Positions 34,796 through 43,580 are shown, counted from the stretch's first letter. The stretch: DNA of 64,000 bases from Sphingomonas sp. (GCA_003248865.1 QFPK01000003.1:178092-242091); one strand, 5' to 3'. The notes: generated by a model not told the origin, from the sequence alone. Numbers and translations are program-made.

Positions 34796-35911
34796 ATGAA
34801 CCAGGGGACTGATCTGATCACCGCGCCGGGCACCTTCCTGGCCTGGCCCAGTACGGAGGAGGAAGGCGACGAGGCCTGGACCCCGCCCGAAGCCGATCCC
34901 ACCCCCCGCCTCGGCGTGGTGCTGGTGAACTACAAGGGCTCATCCGACACGCTGGAGTGCCTGGAATCCCTGCTCCGCTCCGATATCCCGCTGCGCGTCG
35001 CCGTGGTTGACAATGCCTCGGGCGACAACAGCGAGCAGGTCATCCGCGAATGGGCCGACGGCAAGACGCTCTATGCCACCCCCGAAGGCCCGCTCGCGGC
35101 CCTCACCACCCCGCCGCTCGACAAGCCCGTCCAGATCGAGGTGATCGACGGCGACGAGGCGCTGGCCCATGCGCCGGGGGATCGCACGCTCACCCTCATC
35201 CGCTCGACCTCCAACCTCGGCTTCGCGGGCGGCAACAATCTCGGCATCCGCTATCTGCTGAAAGACCCGAACATCGAGGCGGTCTGGCTGCTGAACAACG
35301 ACACCGTCGTCGAACCCGCTGCGGCCCGTGCGTTGCTCTCCACCATCCGGTCCGATCCGTCGCACGGCATGATCGGCACGGTGATCCGCTATTATCACGC
35401 GCCTGAAAAGCTCCAGGCGCTGGGCGGGATGACGTTCAACGCCCTCACCGGCGCCAACGCGGGCATCCACGGCAACAAGCCATTCAAATCTCCGTGGGAT
35501 CCCCGCGCCGCCGCCCGGCAGGCCGCCTGCGTGCTGGGCGCCTCCCTCACCGTCACCCGCCGCTTCGTCGAAACCGTGGGCCTGATGTCCGAAGCCTATT
35601 TCCTCTATTTCGAGGAGATGGACTGGGCCCGCCGCAACGCGGACCGCTTCTCCATCGGCTTCGCCCGCGGCTCGGTGATCTACCACAAGCACGGCGGCTC
35701 CATCGGCTCGTCCGCCAAGAAGGGCGGCCGCTCGGCGCAGTCCGAATATTGGCTGCTGCGCGCCCGGCTGCTGTTCTACCGCAAATACCACCCCGTCCTG
35801 CTGCCGGTCATATGGCTGCAGGGCGCGGCCCAGACCGCCCGCCGCGTGCTGCGCCGCCAGCCGGAGAGCGTGAAGGCGATGACGAAGGCGTTGCTGTTCC
35901 GGCCCCTGTAG
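34796..35911 (+). CDS. glycosyltransferase family 2 protein
   Basis: A 371-residue GT-A fold transferase. The nucleotide-sugar site shows VVLVNYKGSSDTLECLESL and VAVVDNASGDNS; the acceptor region shows NLGFAGGNNLGIRY with LLNNDTVV. SEAYFLYFEEMDW is typical of rhamnosyl- and related transferases of lipopolysaccharide or exopolysaccharide. The N-terminal 35 residues are acidic and variable. No membrane segment is obvious, although the last 70 residues are basic and aromatic. The donor and acceptor are unknown. It follows ppk on the same strand and is followed within 5 bases by repeat copy C. Confidence 0.88.
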   Translation: MNQGTDLITAPGTFLAWPSTEEEGDEAWTPPEADPTPRLGVVLVNYKGSSDTLECLESLLRSDIPLRVAVVDNASGDNSEQVIREWADGKTLYATPEGPLAALTTPPLDKPVQIEVIDGDEALAHAPGDRTLTLIRSTSNLGFAGGNNLGIRYLLKDPNIEAVWLLNNDTVVEPAAARALLSTIRSDPSHGMIGTVIRYYHAPEKLQALGGMTFNALTGANAGIHGNKPFKSPWDPRAAARQAACVLGASLTVTRRFVETVGLMSEAYFLYFEEMDWARRNADRFSIGFARGSVIYHKHGGSIGSSAKKGGRSAQSEYWLLRARLLFYRKYHPVLLPVIWLQGAAQTARRVLRRQPESVKAMTKALLFRPL

Positions 35912-35916
35912 GGAGG

Positions 35917-36152
35917 TTTTGCCTCCGGCGGGCAGGGAAATAAATGATTTCCCTGCACCCTTTAAGTTGGTGGTGTGCGCTGCTCTGATTGTTGTGCGCG
36001 CGACGATAGTGGATTGCTTGCGGCGCTTGGGCTTGCTGGCGCCGCAGGCAGTAAACCTTGCCGTCAGCACAGCCTCGCCGAGTGACCTGCTCATGTGGGT
36101 GCAGGGGCCACGGGCTCCTGCCGGGGAAGTTTGAGGGGACAGGGCCCCTCAA
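35917..36152 (+). repeat. Dispersed multi-hairpin repeat, copy C
   Basis: Forward copy beginning TTTTGCCTCCGG 5 bases after the glycosyltransferase stop. It holds a palindrome around 35934-35958 in which a four-base duplication separates the arms, a central GCCGCAGGC-type stem and a terminal GAGGGG/CCCCTC hairpin at 36131-36152. The convergent esterase gene stops 5 bases beyond it, so the repeat occupies exactly the space between two stop codons. Confidence 0.85.
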
Positions 36153-36156
36153 CCCT

Positions 36157-37116
36157 TCACTTCCCGCCAGAAGGCGCCTTGAACGGCAGTGCGAAGTTCG
36201 CGATCGCGTTCGCGCTGCCCCAGATCACGCTCATATGGTCCTCGCCATCGAAGACCTTTGTTTCCACCTGATAGCCCGGCCCGCCGGGCAGGGCGGCGAG
36301 GCGGGCGCCCAGCTCTTTCGCATTGTCGACCATGCGGGCGCTGTCGGTGAGGGCCTTGACTGCTTCGGGGGTGAAACCGGGCGGCACCGGCGCGGTCGGG
36401 TCGACGGTTTGTTCCTTGCTGCCCACGCCGATGAGGATTCGGGGGGCCACTTTCCCGGCCTTCACCTGTGCGGAGAAGGCGGCTTCGTCGGCCAGCACGG
36501 CCTTGTCGTCCCACCAGATGGAGGGGCTGCTGATGAGGAAGGTGGAATAGTCGCCGGGCGTGCGCAGCAGGGCGCGCAGCACGGTGAGGCCGCCCAGCGA
36601 ATGGCCCAGGAACATGTCGCGCTTGGGGTTCACGGGCACGAGTTTGGCGACGGCCGGTTTGATTTCTGTCTGCAGGGCCTGGAGGAAGGCGTCGGCGCCG
36701 CCGGTTTCCGTGCCGGGCGGCAGCGGATAGGCGCCGGGCTTTCCGGGCGTGGGGGTCAGATCCTTGAAGCGCAGCGCCATGGTCTGCATCAGCCCGGCGC
36801 CCGGGTAGGAGATGCCGACGACGACTGCCTGTTCGATCCCCATGGCGGCGGCCCGGCCGCGCGCGAGATCGGCCCAGGTGCCGAACATGCCGGCGCCGTC
36901 CAGCACATAGAGGGTGGGGTAGCCGCCCGGCGGCGGCGGGGCGATGGGCAGGGCGATCTGCACCCGATAGGTCCGGCCGGTGATCTTCGAGTTTATGTCG
37001 ATCTGGCGCGTGGCCGCGATCACGGCTTCGCTTGGCGTTTCGGGCGGGGTTTGAGCCTCAGCCGCAGATGCGATGCCGAGCAGGGCGGCGAGAAGTGCGG
37101 CGGTGCGAAATGCCAT
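36157..37116 (-). CDS. secreted alpha/beta-hydrolase (esterase D/IroE-like)
   Basis: A 319-residue protein with a signal peptide (MAFRTAALLAALLGIASAAEA). The nucleophile elbow is GHSLGG (171-176), the oxyanion region LYVLDGAGM and VGISYPG, and a C-terminal DGEDHMSVIW holds the catalytic His. This is the esterase D / siderophore-esterase type fold (putative esterase family). Natural substrates range from acylated sugars to catecholate siderophores; nothing in the neighbourhood resolves it. Transcription is opposite to the ligase gene at 37319. Confidence 0.88.
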   Translation of the reverse strand: MAFRTAALLAALLGIASAAEAQTPPETPSEAVIAATRQIDINSKITGRTYRVQIALPIAPPPPGGYPTLYVLDGAGMFGTWADLARGRAAAMGIEQAVVVGISYPGAGLMQTMALRFKDLTPTPGKPGAYPLPPGTETGGADAFLQALQTEIKPAVAKLVPVNPKRDMFLGHSLGGLTVLRALLRTPGDYSTFLISSPSIWWDDKAVLADEAAFSAQVKAGKVAPRILIGVGSKEQTVDPTAPVPPGFTPEAVKALTDSARMVDNAKELGARLAALPGGPGYQVETKVFDGEDHMSVIWGSANAIANFALPFKAPSGGK

Positions 37117-37318
37117 GATGTGCTCCCTCCGGCCCGGGCGATCCGGGCCTGGTGCGCGATCTTATGGGGCTTCTCTGTTCAGTCAATAATCGTCCTGATC
37201 GGAAACAGAAATGCGCGGCGCGGGGCCTGGGAGGTAGCAAAGCTGCTGGGTGACGGGCCGCCCCGGCTTTCGCTAATCTGCCTTCCAGAGGGACATTGGC
37301 CTGGGGAGAGGCAGCAGG

Positions 37319-38935
37319 ATGGGAACGCTTGCGGGCGAGGTGCGCGATGTCGCGCGTCAGGTGGATTTCGAAGAGATCAGGGTGCTGGGCGATGCGGTGC
37401 GGGTGCATGCCCGTGATCGCCCGGATGCGATTGCATTCGAGTTCGAGGGGCGCATCACCAGCTTTGTCGAGCTCGATGCGCATGTGAATCAGGTGGCCAA
37501 TGCGCTGCTCGCGGCGGGTCTGAAGCCGGGCGACCGGATCGCCTATCTGGGCAAGAACAGCGATCATTATTTCGAACTGTTCCTGGGCGCGTCGCGCGCG
37601 GGTGTGGTGATGGTGCCGGTGGGCTGGCGGCTGGCAGGGCCGGAAATCGCCTTCATCGTGAACAATGCCGAGGCGAAACTGCTGTTCCTGGGCGCGGAGC
37701 TGACGGAGCTGGTGCAGGCGAACGTCACCGAGCTTGGTCGCGGCCGCACCATCATCGCGATGGAGCCGGGCAGCAACTGGCCGACCTTCGAAGCCTGGCG
37801 CGATGCGCAATCGTCGAAGCATCCGGGGATCGCCGTGACACCGTCCGACGTGGCGATCCAGCTGTATACCTCCGGCACCACCGGCAATCCCAAGGGAGCG
37901 ATGCTGAGCCATTCCAACCTGCTGGAAGGGCGCCGGCTGGGGCAGCTTCACCCGATGCCATGGAACGAGTGGGGGCCGGACGATGTCAGCCTTGTCGCCA
38001 TGCCCGTCGCTCATATCGGCGGTACGGGCTGGGGGCTGATCGGGCTGGTGAACGGCGCCCGCGGCGTGGTCGCGCGGGAGTTCGACCCGCTGAAGGTGCT
38101 GGATTATATCGAGAGGGACCGGGTCTCGAAGATGTTCATGGTGCCGGCCGCGCTGCAGATCGTGGTGCGCCAGCCCCGCGCGCGGGAGGTGGATTACAGC
38201 CGGCTGCAATATATCCTCTACGGCGCCTCGCCGATCCCGCTGGACCTGCTGCGCGAATGCATCGAGCTGTTCGGCTGCGGCTTCTGCCAGCAATATGGGA
38301 TGACGGAGACCACCGGCACCATCGTCTACCTGCCGCCGGAGGATCATGACCCGGCCGGCACCCCGCGCATGCGTGCTGCGGGGCTTCCCATGCCGGGCGT
38401 AGAGATCAAGGTGGTGGATGCCGACGGCAACGAACTGCCGCGCGGCGAGGTGGGCGAAGTCGCCACCCGCAGCTACGCCAACATGTCGGGATACTGGAAG
38501 CTGGACGAGGCTACTGCGGCCACCATCGCGGCGGATGGCTGGCTGCGCACCGGCGACGCCGGCTACATGGACGAGGACGGCTATCTCTACATCCACGACC
38601 GGGTGAAGGACATGATCATCTCCGGCGGGGAGAATGTGTATCCGGCCGAGGTGGAAAGCGCCGTCTATGGCCATCCGGCGGTCGCCGAAGTCGCCGTGAT
38701 CGGCGTGCCGGACGAGACATGGGGCGAGGCGGTGAAGGCCGTGGTGGTGCCCAGGCCCGGCGCCAGCATCGATGCGGAGGAGATCATCCGTTTCGCTCGC
38801 AGCCGCATCGCCGCCTTCAAGGCGCCGAAATCGGTGGACGTGATCGCCGCACTTCCGCGCAACGCCTCCGGCAAGATCCTGAGGCGCGAACTGCGCGCGC
38901 CCTATTGGGCCGGCCGCAACAGGCAGGTGAACTGA
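37319..38935 (+). CDS. AMP-dependent acyl-CoA synthetase/ligase
   Basis: A 538-residue ANL-superfamily enzyme forming an acyl-adenylate and then a thioester with CoA. The P-loop-like core motif YTSGTTGNPKGAML is at residues 183-196, the A5 motif is QYGMTETTG, the A8 hinge is DGWLRTGDAGYMDEDGYLY, and the catalytic Lys lies in NASGKILRREL. The length and the motif set suggest a fatty-acid or aryl-acid ligase; the exact substrate is unknown. The stop overlaps the acyl-CoA dehydrogenase start (38935), so the two form an operon for acyl-CoA activation and oxidation. Confidence 0.92.
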   Translation: MGTLAGEVRDVARQVDFEEIRVLGDAVRVHARDRPDAIAFEFEGRITSFVELDAHVNQVANALLAAGLKPGDRIAYLGKNSDHYFELFLGASRAGVVMVPVGWRLAGPEIAFIVNNAEAKLLFLGAELTELVQANVTELGRGRTIIAMEPGSNWPTFEAWRDAQSSKHPGIAVTPSDVAIQLYTSGTTGNPKGAMLSHSNLLEGRRLGQLHPMPWNEWGPDDVSLVAMPVAHIGGTGWGLIGLVNGARGVVAREFDPLKVLDYIERDRVSKMFMVPAALQIVVRQPRAREVDYSRLQYILYGASPIPLDLLRECIELFGCGFCQQYGMTETTGTIVYLPPEDHDPAGTPRMRAAGLPMPGVEIKVVDADGNELPRGEVGEVATRSYANMSGYWKLDEATAATIAADGWLRTGDAGYMDEDGYLYIHDRVKDMIISGGENVYPAEVESAVYGHPAVAEVAVIGVPDETWGEAVKAVVVPRPGASIDAEEIIRFARSRIAAFKAPKSVDVIAALPRNASGKILRRELRAPYWAGRNRQVN

Positions 38936-40119
38936 TGCTAGACGATCTCGCCCCGGCCGATGCCGCCTTCCGCGATGAGGTGCGTGCCTTCCTAAAGGAG
39001 AGGCTGACACCTGAACTGCGCGAGGCCGGCGCCCGCATGACCTCTGTGTTTATCGACAAGCAATGGTCGATCGCCTGGCAGAAGATCCTGCACGAAAAGG
39101 GATGGGTCGCCCCCGAATGGCCGGTGGACTATGGCGGCACCGGCTGGAGTGAAACCCAGCGCGCCATCTTTGCCGCCGAATGCGCGGCGGCGTCCGCCCC
39201 CTCGCTCGCGCCGCAGGGTCTGAAGATGGTCGGCCCAATGCTGATGCGCTATGGCACGCCCGAGCAGAAGGCGCATTATCTGCCCCGCCTGCTGTCGGGA
39301 GAGGATTTCTGGTGCCAGGGCTATTCCGAGCCCGGTGCCGGCTCCGACCTCGCCTCGCTGCGCATGGCCGCCGTGCCGGACGGCGAGGATTACGTGCTGA
39401 ACGGCTCCAAGATCTGGACCACCCACGCGCATTTCGCCAACCGCATCTTCTGCCTGGTGCGCACCTCCACCACCGGCAAGCCGCAGCAGGGCATCACCTT
39501 CCTGCTGATCGACATGGCGACGCCGGGCATCACCGTGCGCCCCATCCTCTCGCTCTCGGGCGATCACGACCTCAACGAAGTCTTCTTCGACGATGTCCGC
39601 GTACCCCAGGCCAACCGCGTCGGCGACGAGAATGACGGCTGGACGGTCGCGAAATATCTCCTCGAATTCGAACGTGGCGGCAGCATGTCGCCTGGGCTGA
39701 AGGCCGCGCTCGCCCGCGTGCGCGAACAGGCCCGCGCCGAAGGCCGGCTGGAAGACCCGGCCTTCCGCCGCCGCTTCCTCGACGTCGAATCCACCCTCTC
39801 CGCCATCGAGGCCACCGAACGCCGCATCCTCAGTGCCCTGAACGGCGGCAAGAACCCCGGCCCGCTCTCCTCGTTGCTGAAGATCCAGGCCACCGAGGCC
39901 ATGCAGAAGATCGACGAATTGGGGATCGAAGCCGCCGGCCCCTACGGCGCCGTCGAACAGACCGCCGCGCGCCAGCCCATGAGCCAGTTGCCATATGTGG
40001 GGCCCGAACATTCGCTGACCTCCATGCCGCGCTATTTCAACAACCGAGCTGCCAGCATCTACGGCGGGTCGAACGAGATTCAGCGCAACCTGATCGCGAA
40101 GGTTGTGCTGGGGTTGTAG
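38935..40119 (+). CDS. acyl-CoA dehydrogenase family protein
   Basis: A 394-residue FAD-dependent acyl-CoA dehydrogenase. Markers are WVAPEWPVDYGGTGW, CQGYSEPGAGSDLASL (FAD/substrate signature 1), NGSKIWTTHAHFA and the C-terminal FNNRAASIYGGSNEIQRN (signature 2). It is coupled to the ligase. The type resembles FadE-like enzymes acting on branched or modified acyl-CoAs. It is longer upstream only by reading through the ligase gene. Repeat copy D starts 11 bases after the stop. Confidence 0.93.
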   Translation: MLDDLAPADAAFRDEVRAFLKERLTPELREAGARMTSVFIDKQWSIAWQKILHEKGWVAPEWPVDYGGTGWSETQRAIFAAECAAASAPSLAPQGLKMVGPMLMRYGTPEQKAHYLPRLLSGEDFWCQGYSEPGAGSDLASLRMAAVPDGEDYVLNGSKIWTTHAHFANRIFCLVRTSTTGKPQQGITFLLIDMATPGITVRPILSLSGDHDLNEVFFDDVRVPQANRVGDENDGWTVAKYLLEFERGGSMSPGLKAALARVREQARAEGRLEDPAFRRRFLDVESTLSAIEATERRILSALNGGKNPGPLSSLLKIQATEAMQKIDELGIEAAGPYGAVEQTAARQPMSQLPYVGPEHSLTSMPRYFNNRAASIYGGSNEIQRNLIAKVVLGL

Positions 40120-40130
40120 GGAGTGGTTCC

Positions 40131-40346
40131 TTTTGCCTCCGGCGGGCAGGGAAATGATTTCCCTGCGCCCTCTACATTGGCGTTGCGCGCTATCGGCGAT
40201 GTGGCGCGCGTGACTTGATTTGATTGCCTGCGGCGCTGGAGCTTGCTGGCGCCGCAGGCAGTAAATCTCACCGTCAGCACAGCCTCGACGAGTGGCTTAC
40301 GAATGTGGGTGCAGGGAGCACGGCTCCCTGCCCGCCGGAGGCAAAA
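40131..40346 (+). repeat. Dispersed multi-hairpin repeat, copy D, with full terminal inverted repeats
   Basis: A 216-bp forward copy between the acyl-CoA dehydrogenase and ALDH genes. It begins TTTTGCCTCCGG (40131) and ends CCGGAGGCAAAA (40346); the terminal 22 bases on each side are perfect inverted repeats. An internal palindrome (GGGAAATGATTTCCC) follows the left end, and a central GCCTGCGGCGC/GCGCCGCAGGC stem is present. The symmetrical ends make this the most transposon-like of the five copies. The region 40120-40429 contains no gene. Confidence 0.88.
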
Positions 40347-40429
40347 ACTTCGATGGGACATCCCGCGCGTTGACGCCGCGTGCCTGATCGGCAAACAGCG
40401 GTCGCCTGTCTCCGCATAAGGAAAACCCC

Positions 40430-41950
40430 GTGTCCGCGCTTGCCGATCCCGCCACTGCCGCCCGCTCGATCCTGTCCGGCCTTGGCCTGACGCTGCCAGC
40501 ATCGGGTCTGGAAGCGCGCACGCCGGTGGACGGTGCGCTGATTGGCCATGTCTCGTTGGCGACGGCTGCAGAGGTGGAGGATGCTATTGCCCGTTCGGCG
40601 ATGGCGTTCCAGCGCTGGCGGTCTGTGCCCGGCCCGAAGCGGGGGGAGCTGGTGCGGCTGTTCGGGGAAGAGCTGCGGCGGGAGAAGGATCCGCTGGGCC
40701 TGCTTGTTACGCTGGAGGCGGGCAAGACGCTGTCTGAAGGGCTGGGTGAAGTTCAGGAGATGATCGACATCTGCGACTTTGCCGCCGGGCTGTCGCGGCA
40801 GCTTTACGGCCTGACGATGACGACGGAGCGCCCCGGCCATCGGCTGATGGAAACCTGGCATCCGCTGGGGCCGATCGCGGTGATTTCCGCATTCAATTTC
40901 CCGGTCGCCGTCTGGTGCTGGAACCTCGCGTTGGCACTGGTGTGCGGCGACACCGTGATCTGGAAGCCGTCGGAAAAGACCCCGCTCACGGCGCTGTCGG
41001 TGCATGCCGTGCTGGATCGGGCGATGGCGCGCTTTGCGGCGGAACAGCCTGAGTTCGCGGTGCCGGGCATCAGCCAGCTGCTGATCGGCGCGGCCGACGT
41101 GGGCAATGCGCTGGTGGAGGACAGGCGCATCGCGCTTGTCTCCGCGACGGGCTCCACTGCGATGGGCCGGGCCGTGGCGCCGAAGCTCGCGGCGCGGTTC
41201 GCCCGCTCCATCCTGGAGCTGGGTGGCAACAATGCGCTGATCGTCACGCCGTCGGCCGATCTGGACCTCGCGCTGAAGGCCATCGCCTTCGCTGCCATGG
41301 GCACGGCTGGGCAGCGCTGCACTTCGCTGCGGCGGCTGATCGTGCATGAGAGCCTGAAGGCGCAGGTGATCGAGCGGCTGAAGCCGATCTGGGCCAGTGC
41401 CACGGTGGGCGATCCGCGAGATTCCGGCACGCTGGTCGGCCCGCTGATCGATGCAGCGGCGGGCGAGGGCATGACGAAGGCGCTGGAGGCGGCTCGCGCC
41501 GCCGGCGGCATCGTCCATGGCGGCGAGGTGGTGGACACGCCCGGCGTCTATCGCCGCCCGGCGCTGGTGGAGATGCCGGCCCATGGCGGCCCGATGCTCT
41601 ACGAAACCTTCGCGCCCGTCCTCTACGTCGTCGGCTATTCCACGCTGGAAGAGGCCATCGAGCTCAACAACAGCGTCGGCGCGGGCCTGTCCTCGGCGAT
41701 CTTCACCACCGACCTGCGCGAATCCGAGCGCTTCCTGTCGGCGGCCGGCTCCGACTGCGGGATCGCCAACGTCAACATCGGCACCTCCGGCGCGGAGATC
41801 GGCGGGGCCTTCGGCGGCGAGAAGGAAACCGGCGGCGGCCGCGAGGCCGGCTCCGACAGCTGGCGCGCCTATATGCGCCGTGCCACCAATACACTCAATT
41901 ATTCCAACGAGATCCCGCTGGCACAGGGTGTTCGCTTCGACGTAGGGTGA
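40430..41950 (+). CDS. ALDH7-type aldehyde dehydrogenase (L-piperidine-6-carboxylate dehydrogenase-like)
   Basis: A 506-residue NAD-dependent aldehyde dehydrogenase related to antiquitin, which oxidises alpha-aminoadipate semialdehyde in lysine breakdown. FNFPVAVWCWN and LELGGNNALIV (general-base Glu) lead to the catalytic Cys in GTAGQRCTSLRRL. The antiquitin-specific C-terminus GAEIGGAFGGEKETGGG is followed by DSWRAYMRRAT. GTG at 40430 is the start, with AAGGA (40418-40422) upstream. No other lysine-degradation gene is seen, so the pathway assignment is an inference from the family. Confidence 0.9.
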   Translation: MSALADPATAARSILSGLGLTLPASGLEARTPVDGALIGHVSLATAAEVEDAIARSAMAFQRWRSVPGPKRGELVRLFGEELRREKDPLGLLVTLEAGKTLSEGLGEVQEMIDICDFAAGLSRQLYGLTMTTERPGHRLMETWHPLGPIAVISAFNFPVAVWCWNLALALVCGDTVIWKPSEKTPLTALSVHAVLDRAMARFAAEQPEFAVPGISQLLIGAADVGNALVEDRRIALVSATGSTAMGRAVAPKLAARFARSILELGGNNALIVTPSADLDLALKAIAFAAMGTAGQRCTSLRRLIVHESLKAQVIERLKPIWASATVGDPRDSGTLVGPLIDAAAGEGMTKALEAARAAGGIVHGGEVVDTPGVYRRPALVEMPAHGGPMLYETFAPVLYVVGYSTLEEAIELNNSVGAGLSSAIFTTDLRESERFLSAAGSDCGIANVNIGTSGAEIGGAFGGEKETGGGREAGSDSWRAYMRRATNTLNYSNEIPLAQGVRFDVG

Positions 41951-41968
41951 GGGGTGGGCGTCGAGGTT

Positions 41969-42193
41969 TTTTGCCTCCGGCGGGCAGGGAAATGATTTCC
42001 CTGCACCCTCGACATTGGCGTTGCGCGCTACTTCGATGCCGCGCGCTTGGCTTGATTTGATTGCCTGCGGCGCTGGGGCTTGCTCGCGCCGCAGGCAGTA
42101 AATCTCACCGTCAGCACAATCTCGGCGAGCGGCCTACGAATGTGGGTGCAGGGAACACGGTTCCCTGCCGGGGTGAAGGGGCAGAGCCCCTTC
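41969..42193 (+). repeat. Dispersed multi-hairpin repeat, copy E
   Basis: Forward copy starting 18 bases after the ALDH stop with TTTTGCCTCCGG and the GGGAAATGATTTCCC palindrome. The central GCCTGCGGCGC/GCGCCGCAGGC stem follows. It ends in a perfect 8-bp hairpin, arms 42175-42182 and 42186-42193, rather than in the symmetrical end of copy D. The region 41951-42287 has no gene; sequence after 42193 shows only the ribosome binding site of the next gene. Confidence 0.87.
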
Positions 42194-42287
42194 TTCTTTC
42201 CCCGCAACACGGTGGCGTTTTCAATCCCGGCAGTTGACGGCCCCATGCGACTGGTCGAAACGGCGGCGCAAATTCGGGGAGACGTTG

Positions 42288-43580
42288 ATGGAGACGGACC
42301 GGACCCGCCACAGCCGCGCGCTGTGGGCGAGTTTCGTGGGCACAGGGATCGAGTTCTACGATTTCTATATCTACGCGACGGCTGCGAGCCTGGTGTTCGG
42401 GCAGATCTTCTTTCCCCCCGGCAATCCGGGCGTGCAACAGATGGCCTCGTTCGCCACGCTGGCCGTCGCCTTCTTTGCGCGCCCCGTGGGGGCGGCGGTG
42501 TTCGGCCATTATGGGGATCGGATCGGGCGCAAGGCGACACTGGTTGCCTCGCTCCTCACCATGGGCCTGTCCACCACGCTGGTCGCGTTCCTGCCCACCT
42601 ATGCCATGGCCGGATGGGTGGCGCCGTTTGCCCTGTGCGTGCTGCGCTTCGGGCAGGGTTTCGGCCTTGGCGGCGAATGGGGCGGCGCGGCGCTTCTGGC
42701 GGTGGAGAATGCCCCGCCGGGCTGGCGGGCGCGCTTCGGCTGCGCGCCGCAGATGGGCGCACCTGCGGGCTTCATCGTTGCCAACGGGCTGTTCCTGTTG
42801 CTGGGCCTGTGGCTGACGCCGGAGCAGTTCTCGGCCTGGGGCTGGCGCATTCCCTTCCTGCTGTCGGCAGGGCTGGTGGCCGTGGGCCTGTGGGTGCGGC
42901 TGAAGCTGGGCGAAACGCCCGAGTTCAAGGCCGCGCTGGAAGAAGCCCCGCCGCCGAAGGTGCCGCTCGGTGAGGTGTTCGCCAACCATCGCGGCGCGCT
43001 GCTGGCGGGCACCATCGGTGCGGTCTGCTGCTTCGCGACCTATTATATCGCAACCGCCTTCCTGCTGGGCTGGGGTACCAAATCGCTGGGCTATTCGATG
43101 CAGGATTTCCTGCGCATCCAGCTGTTCGCGATCCTGTTCATGGCAGCGGGCATCTACCTTTCCGCCTGGCTCGCCGATGTGCGTTTCGATCCGCGCCGGG
43201 TGCTGGCGGGGGGCTGCGTGGGCGTGGCGGCGCTGGGCTTTGCCATGGCGCCCATGATGGGTGCCGGGCTGTTCGGCATCGCGGCCTATCTTTCGCTGCT
43301 GCTGCTGGCGATGGGTTTTGTCTATGGGCCGCTCGGCGCCTGGCTGCCCGGCCTGTTTCCGCCGCGCGTGCGCTACACCGGCGCCTCGATGACGTTCAAC
43401 ATCGCGGGCGTGATCGGAGGCGGCCTCACCCCGATGATTGCGCTGGCGCTGGCGCTGGAAGGCGGCCTGCAGCCCGTCGGCTGGTATTTGAGCGCGGCGG
43501 GTGTGCTCAGCCTTGTGGCGCTGGTGGCGATGCGCTCCAGCCGCCACCAAGCGCCTGGAACAGCTGCACCCGCGCCGTAA
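42288..43580 (+). CDS. MFS transporter, metabolite:H+ symporter (MHS) type
   Basis: A 430-residue inner-membrane permease with twelve predicted membrane segments. The N-terminus ALWASFVGTGIEFYDFYIYATAASLVFG and the loop GHYGDRIGRKATL, plus GFGLGGEWGGAALLAVENAP, match the metabolite:H+ symporter family (ShiA/ProP relatives), which imports organic acids or betaines. The start at 42288 (METDRTRHSR) has a GGGGA nearby; the frame extends upstream to 42234 without support. The last 74 bases overlap, on the opposite strand, the end of the efflux outer-membrane gene. The substrate may relate to the adjacent ligase/dehydrogenase genes. Confidence 0.9.
   Translation: METDRTRHSRALWASFVGTGIEFYDFYIYATAASLVFGQIFFPPGNPGVQQMASFATLAVAFFARPVGAAVFGHYGDRIGRKATLVASLLTMGLSTTLVAFLPTYAMAGWVAPFALCVLRFGQGFGLGGEWGGAALLAVENAPPGWRARFGCAPQMGAPAGFIVANGLFLLLGLWLTPEQFSAWGWRIPFLLSAGLVAVGLWVRLKLGETPEFKAALEEAPPPKVPLGEVFANHRGALLAGTIGAVCCFATYYIATAFLLGWGTKSLGYSMQDFLRIQLFAILFMAAGIYLSAWLADVRFDPRRVLAGGCVGVAALGFAMAPMMGAGLFGIAAYLSLLLLAMGFVYGPLGAWLPGLFPPRVRYTGASMTFNIAGVIGGGLTPMIALALALEGGLQPVGWYLSAAGVLSLVALVAMRSSRHQAPGTAAPAP

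Noticed and set aside
38935..40119. A second sulfur monooxygenase of DszC type
   Set aside because: It has both standard acyl-CoA dehydrogenase signatures, including IYGGSNEIQRN, and is coupled to an acyl-CoA ligase.
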